Assembly (NCBI GenBank): GCA_023269235.1
Contig: JAHFTW010000005.1
Location: 1-59,526 of the forward strand
Reading direction: 5' to 3'
From: Thermoplasmata archaeon
GTDB taxonomy: Archaea; Thermoplasmatota; E2; JACPAO01; JAHFTW01
Length of the DNA: 59,526 bases
Shown: piece after piece, positions 37,025 to 44,784 of the stretch
How the letters are laid out: each line of letters begins with the position of its first letter
Numbering within the stretch: position 1 is the first letter of the stretch
The notes under the pieces: generated by a model
The model's input: only the letters and a program-made list of their open reading frames with translations
What the model was told of the DNA's origin: nothing
Database searches by the model: none
Program-made: the position numbers and the translations under genes

Positions 37025-37527
37025 CTTTTGCCTCGGTGGTTTGGCCACCAATTGGCGATGCCAGGATGGAGTGATATTCCAATTGGCAAGACGTGGACGC
37101 GTTTGCTCGTGTCGGTCTTGGTGTGTACTCAGCAAGAAAAAATTCGGAATGGTTTGAATTACGAGAGGAACTAGGGAATCGCCTGCGACGGCGCTCAGAA
37201 GTACGACGAGTGGCCTTCGACCCGGGTGTAGTTTGTCTTCAATGGTCCACGTGCCCTCGCATGAGTGTGGATGTCGTTTTTGATTCGTGGGCGTGCTATG
37301 CGTGGGTCTTGCTAGATGCGGGGCGATTCGAGGGACCGTTGGAAGGTGTGAACGATTCGGCGTCCTTTGGGTGATGCGCCCCTTTCGCTGCCTGGGGAGA
37401 AAATGACGGAGGCGTGGGCGTCGACATTCCGCGCTCCATCGCGCCTAGTTTTCGCGAATGGACTTATTCCTGGCTCACTCATCGCGGGGCTCGCGTGGAA
37501 CTGATGTTCTACGCGTACTGGTGAAAC
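37025..37527. other. Gene-free intergenic region
   Basis: A 500-bp stretch between two divergently transcribed secreted-protein genes. Reading frames here have no start signals or family resemblance. It presumably holds promoters for both neighbours, but I see no TATA box convincing enough to mark and no repeat. Confidence 0.5.
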
Positions 37528-38046
37528 ATGAACAAACTAGCATTGTGCATGGCAGTTGGCATTTTGACCTCTATGTCGTTGGTGACGCCCGCGAACGCAG
37601 ACCTCCAAATCGTGCAGGTCCTGACGAACACAGTCAAGTGTCCGCCCAACGGAAATTCCTACGCAGTCCAAGGGACGTTTGATGTCACGGCCGGTGACCT
37701 CGGTCGGGACCCTCCTATTCCAAACACGTACTACATCGGCACCCTCACGTGGTCGGTTACGCGGGCTCCGACGGAAGCCGGCGGTTGCCAAAACACTGGC
37801 GCGAAGTGCACAATTGACTTCCCGGGCGCCGGAGACCTGACGGTGACGTCAGATTCCAACTCGGCGACCGTCGTTGGTCACTACCACGGCCTGGTCGTTA
37901 GTGGCCAAACTCCCAACACGATTTTTGGATGGGGCAACGGTGCATGCTCAGACGACCGCAGCTCCTACCACACCATCGGTGGAAGCTTGCTTGGGCTTCT
38001 TGGCGCAGTGACTGTTTCTGGAATTGCTATCCAGGACAACACCTAG
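37528..38046 (+). CDS. Secreted protein of unknown function
   Basis: 172 residues with a signal peptide (KLALCMAVGILTSMSLVTPA, cleavage near ANA-DL) and a beta-rich mature part with four cysteines (VKCPPNG, GGCQN, AKCTIDF, GACSDD). The similar size and signal to the protein at 36521-37024 suggest the same general class of small exported beta protein. It is followed by a hairpin-plus-T-run terminator and then a lipoprotein gene. Confidence 0.72.
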   Translation: MNKLALCMAVGILTSMSLVTPANADLQIVQVLTNTVKCPPNGNSYAVQGTFDVTAGDLGRDPPIPNTYYIGTLTWSVTRAPTEAGGCQNTGAKCTIDFPGAGDLTVTSDSNSATVVGHYHGLVVSGQTPNTIFGWGNGACSDDRSSYHTIGGSLLGLLGAVTVSGIAIQDNT

Positions 38047-38056
38047 AGACGCCTGT

Positions 38057-38077
38057 CGAGCGACAGCAGGTTTTTTT
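38057..38077 (+). terminator. Hairpin plus T-run terminator
   Basis: A short inverted repeat (CTGTC/GACAG around GAGC) about 8 bp after the stop of the secreted-protein gene is followed by CAGG and seven T at 38071-38077. A T-run alone terminates archaeal polymerase; the hairpin makes it look like a bacterial-type terminator. Confidence 0.6.
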
Positions 38078-38111
38078 CCCCTTTCTCCAATCTTAGAAGT
38101 GAGGTGGTCCA

Positions 38112-39623
38112 TTGCGCCCTGCCACGTTCCCGATTGCTTGCGTCTTGTTATTGACGCTGGCCGGGTGTGCAGGCGCACCGACTAGGTCGGATGGAAATCC
38201 CACCCTTGCTCATCAAGTATCGGACGCACCCGTGGCCGGAGCGCGGTTGGCGGGTCTGCCAGAGGGGTCGTCTTTTGATTTGGTCGTCGTCCCGCCTTAC
38301 GGGCGGAATTCCTACGAGCAACGATTGACTTTGGTTGATGGGGCAGGCGTCGTCCGAGGCGACGGCCAACCTGCGGAGTCGTATGCGGTCAAAATCTCCA
38401 ACCCGCAATTCAATGAGGCGTTTTACGATTTGAATGGGCACGGAGAAATTGTAAGACACATGGCCGCTTCTTGGTTCGAAGTGCTCGCAGATGAGCGGGG
38501 GAATGAAAGCGCCCACGAGCATCTACAATGGCTCTCCTTGAAGTCCCAACAGTTGCCCTTGGGGCATGCCGACCCTCTCTCGATTTTGGGTTTTATTCCG
38601 TTGCATTTGGGCTTTGTAGATGCATCGTACGCGTTGGGGTCTTGGACTATCCGACAAAGGGTCATCAGCAACTCGCCGCTGGTGTTGAATGAGACCATCC
38701 AAAAAAATGGGCTCCCGGTGATGACCGCCAAGCTCTCGTATGGCGCGATGTGGTTACCATTGGAGATTCAGGCAGTTCCTTTGGAACAATTCGTGCCCGC
38801 GGGTCAGCCTGCGGGGGGCGCTTGGTCGATTCATCTTTCGGCGGCCAAGTTGGGCTCGGGCGCCATGCAAACCTTTGGCAACGGGCCCGCTCCATCGGAC
38901 ATGCCCGCGCCTCGCTCCTCGTCGCTGAAGCTCAGTGCGGGCCCAATTCCAGGAACAACGGTTCTTTCTCCAGACCTGACTACCACTTTGGTCCCACACT
39001 TCCAAGGGGCGTCAGCCCTCGATTCTGCGCTAAGGGAGCCGTCGGTTCTCCTATCATTCTCCTCTGCTCCCAATCAATTCGTGTGTGGCTACACCTGGGA
39101 GCGAAACAGGTTCCTGCTGACGGATGGGGCTGGCAATCCCGTTGACCCAACCGGGACGCTTACGAATCAACATCAGTTCGGTTTCACGCCGTTTCCTTTA
39201 GTCGAGGGGTTTGTGGTGGGAACGGGTTCTGTTGTGCAGGAACAAAGAATCGCTGGGCAGGATATGGTGCAACCCGTTGCCGAGGGTTCGGATTCAATTT
39301 CGGCGACCTGCCCTGGCATTGTCAATGGGCCTAGTCTTCCAAGGGATGTGAAGTTGGCAAGTCTAGATGCTGGAGTTCGTCTCTTTGCAAGCGTGGCTGG
39401 TTCGGAGCGGACCTTGGATTCGGTTCGGTGGATGTCGGTGGAGCTTGGCTCAAATCCAGTGATTTATTGGGTGTTGCAGACCGGTTGCCGTCCGGATACC
39501 GTGGGGAATGCGACGACGGTTTTGGTGAATGCCTTCACAGGATTCCTGGAGTACGCGTTTGCCAAGAAAGCAGGCCGCGGACTTGGGGGTTGCGGGCTCG
39601 GGGCGCTTCCGCCGATTACGTAG
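38112..39623 (+). CDS. Large lipoprotein of unknown function
   Basis: 503 residues from the TTG at 38112, preceded by GAGGTGG. Lipobox LLLTLAGCAGAP (Cys at about residue 19), then an extracellular domain of mixed strands with conserved-looking aromatic blocks (LGFIPLHLGFVDASYALGSW) and cysteines near the C-terminus (TGCRPDTVGN, GGCGLG). The ending NAFTGFLEYA resembles the DPNTGLLES ending of the lipoprotein at 40042-41328. No known domain. Confidence 0.72.
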   Translation: MRPATFPIACVLLLTLAGCAGAPTRSDGNPTLAHQVSDAPVAGARLAGLPEGSSFDLVVVPPYGRNSYEQRLTLVDGAGVVRGDGQPAESYAVKISNPQFNEAFYDLNGHGEIVRHMAASWFEVLADERGNESAHEHLQWLSLKSQQLPLGHADPLSILGFIPLHLGFVDASYALGSWTIRQRVISNSPLVLNETIQKNGLPVMTAKLSYGAMWLPLEIQAVPLEQFVPAGQPAGGAWSIHLSAAKLGSGAMQTFGNGPAPSDMPAPRSSSLKLSAGPIPGTTVLSPDLTTTLVPHFQGASALDSALREPSVLLSFSSAPNQFVCGYTWERNRFLLTDGAGNPVDPTGTLTNQHQFGFTPFPLVEGFVVGTGSVVQEQRIAGQDMVQPVAEGSDSISATCPGIVNGPSLPRDVKLASLDAGVRLFASVAGSERTLDSVRWMSVELGSNPVIYWVLQTGCRPDTVGNATTVLVNAFTGFLEYAFAKKAGRGLGGCGLGALPPIT

Positions 39624-39650
39624 TTGACTGGACACTCATCCAATGAACTT

Positions 39651-39923
39651 TCAGTGGACGGTAACGGTCGCTTTGCGAACGACCACGCTTTTGTCGTCGC
39701 GTAGTTCGAAGGTAACGTAGTCGTCGACGCCGACTTTGAGGTGGGCCTTGACTTCGGCGGGGAGGGTGATGCGGCTCGCACCCGGCGTCGTCTCGGGCGC
39801 TAACCGCAAGGACGTTGCTAGTTTTCTCTCCTTTCCAGACGTTTTTGATGATTCCGCGTACGGTCGCGATTGCCTTCCGGATGGCACCATTTTCGGTCGC
39901 GGTGTCCGCAAGTTCGGAGCCAA
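39651..39923 (-). CDS. AbrB/SpoVT-like protein with replaced N-terminus
   Basis: 90 residues, of which the last 42 (RITLPAEVKAHLKVGVDDYV onward) nearly match the intact AbrB-like protein at 42092-42268. The first 48 residues are unrelated and basic. In the intact copy the fold starts about 10 residues earlier, so this may be a partial duplicate driven by whatever reading frame precedes it, or a fusion with a different N-terminal extension. DNA-binding ability is doubtful. DNA identity over the shared stretch is about 85-90% by eye. Confidence 0.55.
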   Translation of the reverse strand: MAPNLRTPRPKMVPSGRQSRPYAESSKTSGKERKLATSLRLAPETTPGASRITLPAEVKAHLKVGVDDYVTFELRDDKSVVVRKATVTVH

Positions 39924-40041
39924 AGCTTCACCTCCGGTTCAGCTGCGTGGAACACATTTTGGTGAACAGTGGAGATGCTCAACTGATGCGGGCCCATGGG
40001 CCGTTTTTTCGCGCCTCGTCAAACGGAAACGACGAGCCTTG

Positions 40042-41328
40042 CTAGTGGGCGAGCTTGGTGGCTGGCGCCCGAATGGATTCCAATAGTCCGGTATTGGGGT
40101 CGGCCATCAGGTAGTTCAGGTCCGTGGATGAGACTCCACTTGCAGACGAATTGACATCCATATGCAACGTGAACGTGTGCCATGACATGTATGTTGGGCG
40201 GTCCGATAAGCCCGGCGGCGGGCTCACTTGGTGCATGAAAACTTCTGGTTTTCCGCCGGCGGGTGACCGGTTGGCGACCGAGACGAAATCCGAAAGTGGC
40301 ATCCTTGGCCAGGGGGATTCTCGGAGCTGTTTGCAAGTGTGGTCAGGTGCGGCACTTTGGTCTGGGCTTATTGTGTAGGTTTTTCGTCCTAGGCCGTCCG
40401 TCATGCTTTGGACTCGATAGTCGTGGATTTGTTGGCCGTCGTTGACGGAGAAGATGGCGGTTGGCCCCGTTGTGGTGGAGAGCGGCAGGAGCGGGGCTTG
40501 AGGCGCAGGCAAGTTGAGTTGGTAATAGGGAATGCACCAGCTGGTTTGCCATGGGTGACCCGCGGCAGAGAGGTTGTCGCGGAGTGCTTGGAGAAGTTCG
40601 AGGTGGGTGAATCCAGTATTGAATTGGTCGTCGTTTTCTCCGGGGAACAGGTCTCCGGCCCACGGTTTGGGCGGGGGCGGGGAGACGGAGTAGTCGACGA
40701 TGTCTGCGATGGGCATTGGGTTGCCTTGCGTGTAGGTGACGACGTTGAATTCGGGGGTGGATGGGAGGAGTTGGTCGTCAACGAATGTGAAGGGGCCTCG
40801 TTCTGTTGCATCGACGCCCAGTCCGCTGGATTCCGCGATGCGAATGGTGGTTGCGCCGGAGCTTTGTTCGAGGGTGTAGTCGAAGGTGTGGGGGATTCGA
40901 TTTCCCCATGAGGTGAGCGTTTGGTGCGCGTCGAGGAGTTGTTTCAGGCCTACGCCGTAGGGGGCGAGGGAGCCTGCGAGGTTCCACGTCATCGTGGAGT
41001 AGGCGCAGTCGCCAACGACTCCGCTGCAGTCCTGAGTGAGGGCGACGAGGTGGAAGTTTCGGTCGAGGAAGATTCGGCCGGGGGCGATGTTGCTGTTCGT
41101 GAAGGATTCGATGAGGGGGTAGGCTTTGACGAAGGTTCCAGTCCGCGTCAAGACGTTGACTGGGGGCCGCAATTCAAGGGACATGTTTCCGTACGTCGGT
41201 GAGTGCCCGAGCGCCTTGAAGGAGGTAATTTGTCCAATGGTCTGGGGTTCCTTTTCGCTGGGGCTGGAGCATCCTGCGAGGATGGCTCCGAGAAGGAGAA
41301 GGAGAAGGAGGGGAGTTTGGTGTTTCAC
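40042..41328 (-). CDS. Large lipoprotein of unknown function
   Basis: About 428 residues from the GTG at 41328, directly after the stop of the upstream secreted-protein gene; the frame also opens at 41343, which would overlap it. Signal and lipobox LLLLLLLGAILAGCSSP, then a large extracellular domain with cysteines (TQDCSGVVGDCAYS; TSWCIPYY; DHTCKQL). The ending DLNYLMADPNTGLLESIRAP is reminiscent of the lipoprotein at 38112-39623. No enzyme motif seen. Confidence 0.72.
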   Translation of the reverse strand: MKHQTPLLLLLLLGAILAGCSSPSEKEPQTIGQITSFKALGHSPTYGNMSLELRPPVNVLTRTGTFVKAYPLIESFTNSNIAPGRIFLDRNFHLVALTQDCSGVVGDCAYSTMTWNLAGSLAPYGVGLKQLLDAHQTLTSWGNRIPHTFDYTLEQSSGATTIRIAESSGLGVDATERGPFTFVDDQLLPSTPEFNVVTYTQGNPMPIADIVDYSVSPPPPKPWAGDLFPGENDDQFNTGFTHLELLQALRDNLSAAGHPWQTSWCIPYYQLNLPAPQAPLLPLSTTTGPTAIFSVNDGQQIHDYRVQSMTDGLGRKTYTISPDQSAAPDHTCKQLRESPWPRMPLSDFVSVANRSPAGGKPEVFMHQVSPPPGLSDRPTYMSWHTFTLHMDVNSSASGVSSTDLNYLMADPNTGLLESIRAPATKLAH

Positions 41329-41969
41329 TTGAGGACCCAGCATCCTTTGGCGATGACGTCCGCCACGGGTGTGATGGGGCCGTGTACATTAGATTCTACG
41401 TTGTGGCAGCCCGTGGGTTCGCGAGAGGCGCGGTGGACGGCCTGGTGCTGTGGGAACGAGTAGGAGTCGCTGTTCTGGTTGATGTCCCAGAAAAGGGGGT
41501 GGGACCCTCCGACGTCCGACGAGAGGGTTCCGCCGCCGCCTCCATTGCCGCTGCCGCCGCCGGAGTGGTCGATGCCGAGGCAGTAGGCGTCATAGGTGGT
41601 TTGGGGGCCGATGCTGCACGTGGAATCGGAAAGCCAGGATACGTGCGCGGAGGCCGAGGCACACGTGATGGCGAGGAGGAGGGCGACGGAGGCGACTTGG
41701 GGGCAGGATTGGCTGGTTTCGCCGTAGAATGTTGGGCCGTCCAGGGCGGACACGTATTGTCGAGCGATGATGGTGCACGTGGATTGCGCCGCTCCGGTCG
41801 AGGAGAAGGTGGTTTGGAAGTTGACTTCGTAGACGGTGATGAGATTGTTTGGGTTGGGGAAGGCTTCGGGCACGGGGCAGGGGGCAACGGCTGCGTTCAC
41901 GGGTGCGATGGCGAAGATGGCGAATCCTAGGAGTGCGCTTGCGCTGATGAGTGCGGCGAGTTTGGTCAT
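41325..41969 (-). CDS. Secreted protein with Gly/Ser linker
   Basis: 214 residues. Signal peptide LAALISASALLGFAIFAIAP, cleavage near VNA-AV; multiple cysteines (APCPVPE, STCTII, SCPQVAS, STCSIG, AYCLGID) suggest disulfides. A flexible Gly-rich linker (GGGSGNGGGGGTLSS) separates it from a His-containing C-terminal part. Its 3' end abuts the lipoprotein gene, so the two are probably co-expressed. A TGGGGGCGTT motif lies about 80 bp upstream of its start. Confidence 0.68.
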   Translation of the reverse strand: MTKLAALISASALLGFAIFAIAPVNAAVAPCPVPEAFPNPNNLITVYEVNFQTTFSSTGAAQSTCTIIARQYVSALDGPTFYGETSQSCPQVASVALLLAITCASASAHVSWLSDSTCSIGPQTTYDAYCLGIDHSGGGSGNGGGGGTLSSDVGGSHPLFWDINQNSDSYSFPQHQAVHRASREPTGCHNVESNVHGPITPVADVIAKGCWVLK

Positions 41970-42091
41970 TTGAGGCTCCCCCTGTCGTGATAATGAACAG
42001 GGTCGGTTTTGTTGACGGGGTGGCCTTCTTCAGATTATTTGAAAGACTTGGGGGCGTTTTCGTGTGTATGCTTGGATTCCTATGGAAGCCA

Positions 42092-42268
42092 TTAGTGGAC
42101 AGTGACGGTTGCTTTCCTCATGACGACACTCTTGTCGTCGCGTAGTTCGAAGGTGACGTAGTCGTCGACTCCGACTTTGAGGTGGGCTTTGACTTCGGCG
42201 GGGAGTGTGATGCGGCCTTGGGCGTCGAGGCGTTTGAGGACGCCTTCTGCGCGCGTGATGCGAGCCAT
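42092..42268 (-). CDS. AbrB/SpoVT-family DNA-binding protein
   Basis: A complete 58-residue AbrB-fold protein: MARITRAEGVLKRLDAQGRI, then TLPAEVKAHLKVGVDDYVTF and a strand-rich end RDDKSVVMRKATVTVH. Such proteins dimerise through swapped hairpins and bind DNA as transition-state-type regulators or antitoxins. No toxin gene is adjacent. A C-terminal duplicate lies at 39651-39775. It is transcribed away from the lipoprotein gene at 42366, so the roughly 100-bp space between them may be its operator. Confidence 0.82.
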   Translation of the reverse strand: MARITRAEGVLKRLDAQGRITLPAEVKAHLKVGVDDYVTFELRDDKSVVMRKATVTVH

Positions 42269-42365
42269 GCGCCCGGATTGGCGGGTAGGCCAACACGCTT
42301 CCTGGCGAATAGGCTAATAGGCTAATACGGGAATGGGTGGTTGCGAGCCCCTCGCGGGCTTGTGA

Positions 42366-42977
42366 GTGAATCCAGTGAACCATTCAATTCTCCTAGGTGC
42401 AGTTGTTACGCTCGTTGTCCTCAGTGGTTGTACGAGTCCGGGCCTGGGTGCCAGTGCCTCCGTGAGCGCTGGCCCTAGTGATACGGGCGCCGGCGCGGCC
42501 GTCTCCGTGGCTCCGTCGAGCACCTCGGCTTCATCTTCTCCGTCGTCCACGTCGGTGGCTCCCATCGGGCCCCGGGCAGACATCGTGGTGTTCAACAACA
42601 CGAGTCCTCTTCCCGCGTATGGCTCCGCTCATGGGAACCACTTCACGTTCACGGCTGCGCCGGCGCGCCTCAACTTGACGTTGTACATCAACGAGAATCT
42701 TAGTGGCGGCGGCGTCACGGATAGTGAAACGTCGTGCAAGACGCCGGGCAATGGGGGTTACACGTTCACGTCGCCGAGTGGCCGCTCGTACCACCAGGAA
42801 GTATTCGTGATGGTGGGCGGGAAATTTGAGTATTCCACGACGGTCGCGTTCGAGGCGGGTTCGTGGAGTGTTGAGGATTTGTGGTGCCGCCAGGGGTCTG
42901 CGGATTACTCACACACGATTACAGTCACCGCCACGGACGGCAGCATCCCGACACAGGGCACCTGGACGTCATCCTAG
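42366..42977 (+). CDS. Lipoprotein of unknown function
   Basis: 203 residues from a GTG start. Lipobox VVTLVVLSGCTSPG, then a Ser/Ala/Thr-rich linker (about residues 27-65), probably glycosylated or surface-spanning. A compact beta domain follows with cysteines in ETSCKTPGN and DLWCRQGSAD. The linker-plus-domain design fits a surface-exposed binding protein. No family recognised. Confidence 0.68.
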   Translation: MNPVNHSILLGAVVTLVVLSGCTSPGLGASASVSAGPSDTGAGAAVSVAPSSTSASSSPSSTSVAPIGPRADIVVFNNTSPLPAYGSAHGNHFTFTAAPARLNLTLYINENLSGGGVTDSETSCKTPGNGGYTFTSPSGRSYHQEVFVMVGGKFEYSTTVAFEAGSWSVEDLWCRQGSADYSHTITVTATDGSIPTQGTWTSS

Positions 42978-43031
42978 CACACGCGTTGGCCTGTTCGACT
43001 CCTTCAAATCCCCACCTTACGGTCCTTCGTT

Positions 43032-43259
43032 GTGGGGTATCGGGAGACCAATCGCCGCATGGCTGCTGAGGTTCGTGAGCGCAGCAACGAGCGAGTCTAC
43101 CAAGCAGTGGGACGGCACCCAGGGTCCAGTATCCGGGGCTTGTACCGATACTGCCGGTTGAGTCCGATGACGATTCAGCGAGCCTTGAAGGAGCTGGAAG
43201 CGGACGGTAGGATTGTTCGGCGCGTGTCGGGGCGAGGTCACGCCCTTTTTCCAGTCTAG
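43032..43259 (+). CDS. Small winged-helix regulator
   Basis: 75 residues (GTG start; ATG at 43059 also possible). The core NERVYQAVGRHPGSSIRGLY, RYCRLSPMTIQRALKELEAD and GRIVRRVSGRGHALFPV is a minimal winged helix of the archaeal IclR/ArsR-like type. It overlaps the convergent ribbon-helix-helix gene by 4 bp. Likely DNA-binding; target unknown. Confidence 0.75.
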   Translation: MGYRETNRRMAAEVRERSNERVYQAVGRHPGSSIRGLYRYCRLSPMTIQRALKELEADGRIVRRVSGRGHALFPV

Positions 43260-43480
43260 GACTTCCGAGGCCGCTTGAGGCGTTGGTTTGGGTCTTCCGT
43301 GCTGATTTTGGTGTTGACGGTGGCGTGGCGGCAGAGGTCGCGGATGAATTCAGCGCGGTTCTTGCCTTCGCGTTCGGCTTGCGCGACGACTTTGCCGTGA
43401 AGGCTCCGCTCCAACTCTAGGGTAAAGCGGACCTTCTTGGCGTCGGCGGGGTAGGCCATTACCTTGCGCATAGTGCGCAT
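43256..43480 (-). CDS. Ribbon-helix-helix (CopG-like) DNA-binding protein
   Basis: About 74 residues. The core KKVRFTLELERSLHGKVVAQ then AEREGKNRAEFIRDLCRHA is a ribbon-helix-helix: a DNA-contacting strand followed by two helices. Three ATG codons (43480, 43471, 43459) lie in the repeat-rich 5' end and the true start is uncertain. The first two ATGs are embedded in TGCGCA repeats (43465-43664), suggesting it controls its own expression by binding them. Confidence 0.72.
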   Translation of the reverse strand: MRTMRKVMAYPADAKKVRFTLELERSLHGKVVAQAEREGKNRAEFIRDLCRHATVNTKISTEDPNQRLKRPRKS

Positions 43481-43664
43481 TGATATGGAGGAAGTGCGCA
43501 AAATGCGCACTGGTGTGGGCTCCACCGGCAAACTGGGGGTGGGGGGTCCCTTCTCTCTCAACTCTTATCCTTCTTGTAAACCGAGTGCCGCGTTTGAATC
43601 CAGGTGTGGGAACTGCGGATGGACTTATTGGGACGGATGCGCCGTGTGGTGCGCATAATGCGCA
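43465..43664. promoter_or_regulatory. Three paired TGCGCA boxes, putative operator
   Basis: TGCGCA occurs in pairs spaced exactly 9 bp start-to-start: 43465/43474, 43495/43504 and 43650/43659. Each TGCGCA is itself a palindrome, so each pair is a tandem of two dimer half-sites, as in MetJ/CopG-type operators bound by ribbon-helix-helix proteins. The first two pairs overlap the 5' end of the ribbon-helix-helix gene. From 43665 to 44115 there is no convincing gene. Confidence 0.6.
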
Positions 43665-44115
43665 TAACGCCGTCTCGCCCACCTGCCTCCCCCATCAGCG
43701 GGTTTCCACGGGAACCGTGCGTGGCCGACCGCGGCGCGTCTTGGTTCGCGTGGACAAACCCAACCGTTTCTTCGTCACTTTTCTCACCATCGTGGTCAGC
43801 CCGACCGATGCTCTTATCATTGGCCTGGTTAACCGTAACTCGCCATGGTCTGGGTTCTAATCCATTCATGGTGGGCCATTCGTCATGGGCTGGCACGCCT
43901 CAGAACGGTGGTCACGAACGCCCTCAATCCGCCAAAGACGACGTTGCTATCCAACGGGGAACGCGCGAAGGTTATACTACGCCTCGCCCGCCCCTCGCCC
44001 CAAGAATGGGGCGCGGGGACGATGCCCGAGTTCAGGGATACGAAAGTAAGGTTTCCACCGCTGCGTGCACGTCTGCGTTTCGAGGTTCCCCCCTGAACTC
44101 GAAAGTGCATCAAAC

Positions 44116-44784
44116 ATGGAAGAATCTGCAAAACCTAGCCTCAGCTCGACCCTTATTCTCTTCCTCAAGAAAGTGGCGGTGCGCGTTTTGACGGCGCCGA
44201 CGTTTGTTTCCGTGGACACGGAGACGACTAGCATGGATTGGTGGACCGCGCGCGTGGTCTCCGTTGGCTTGGTCATCGTAGACCAGGACCTGGCTGCGAA
44301 GCGTTCCCTGCACCAGCTCATCAATCCTGGAATCTCGATTCCGTCGTCGGCGACGCAGGTGCATGGCATCACAGACGCTGACGTGGCAGAATCTCCGTCG
44401 TTTGCATTGGTGGCTCGGCGTCTTCGTTCCATGTTGGACGGCGCCGTCGTCATCGGCTACAACGTGAAGTTCGACATCAAGGTCATCAACGCGGAATTCA
44501 AACGCGCCGGACTGCCGGTCCTGGGGAATGTTTCGTTCATTGATTCGTACCACATTTTCTGCAAGCACGAACCCCGCAACTTGACGCGAGCCCTCCAATA
44601 CTACTGTGGCCGCGACCACGTTGGTGCCCATGATGCTCTCGCGGACGCGGAAGCAACCTTGGACGTTCTTCGCGCTCAATTGGTGCGCGAGCAATCGGAC
44701 GCGGCCGCCTTCGTTCAATCATTCCCAACAAATTCCGGGTACAGTCCTGCGACTAAGGCCTCTGGCGCTGCGGGGGCGGGTTAG
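44116..44784 (+). CDS. DnaQ-like 3'-5' exonuclease (DEDDh)
   Basis: 222 residues. All DEDDh residues are visible: D34 and E36 in VSVDTETTSM, D120 in IGYNVKFDIKVIN, H172 and D177 in AHDALADAEATLD. The fold matches the exonuclease (proofreading) domain of bacterial DNA polymerase III epsilon and RNase T-like enzymes. The ATG at 44116 gives the natural start. The next gene begins on the base after its stop, so it is one operon with the zinc-knuckle protein and the DDE transposase. A role in processing DNA ends for recombination is inferred from context. Confidence 0.88.
   Translation: MEESAKPSLSSTLILFLKKVAVRVLTAPTFVSVDTETTSMDWWTARVVSVGLVIVDQDLAAKRSLHQLINPGISIPSSATQVHGITDADVAESPSFALVARRLRSMLDGAVVIGYNVKFDIKVINAEFKRAGLPVLGNVSFIDSYHIFCKHEPRNLTRALQYYCGRDHVGAHDALADAEATLDVLRAQLVREQSDAAAFVQSFPTNSGYSPATKASGAAGAG

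Noticed and set aside
43561-44115. Open frames of 100-190 codons between the ribbon-helix-helix gene and the exonuclease gene
   Set aside because: Neither strand shows start signals or recognisable sequence, and the region carries operator-like repeats instead.
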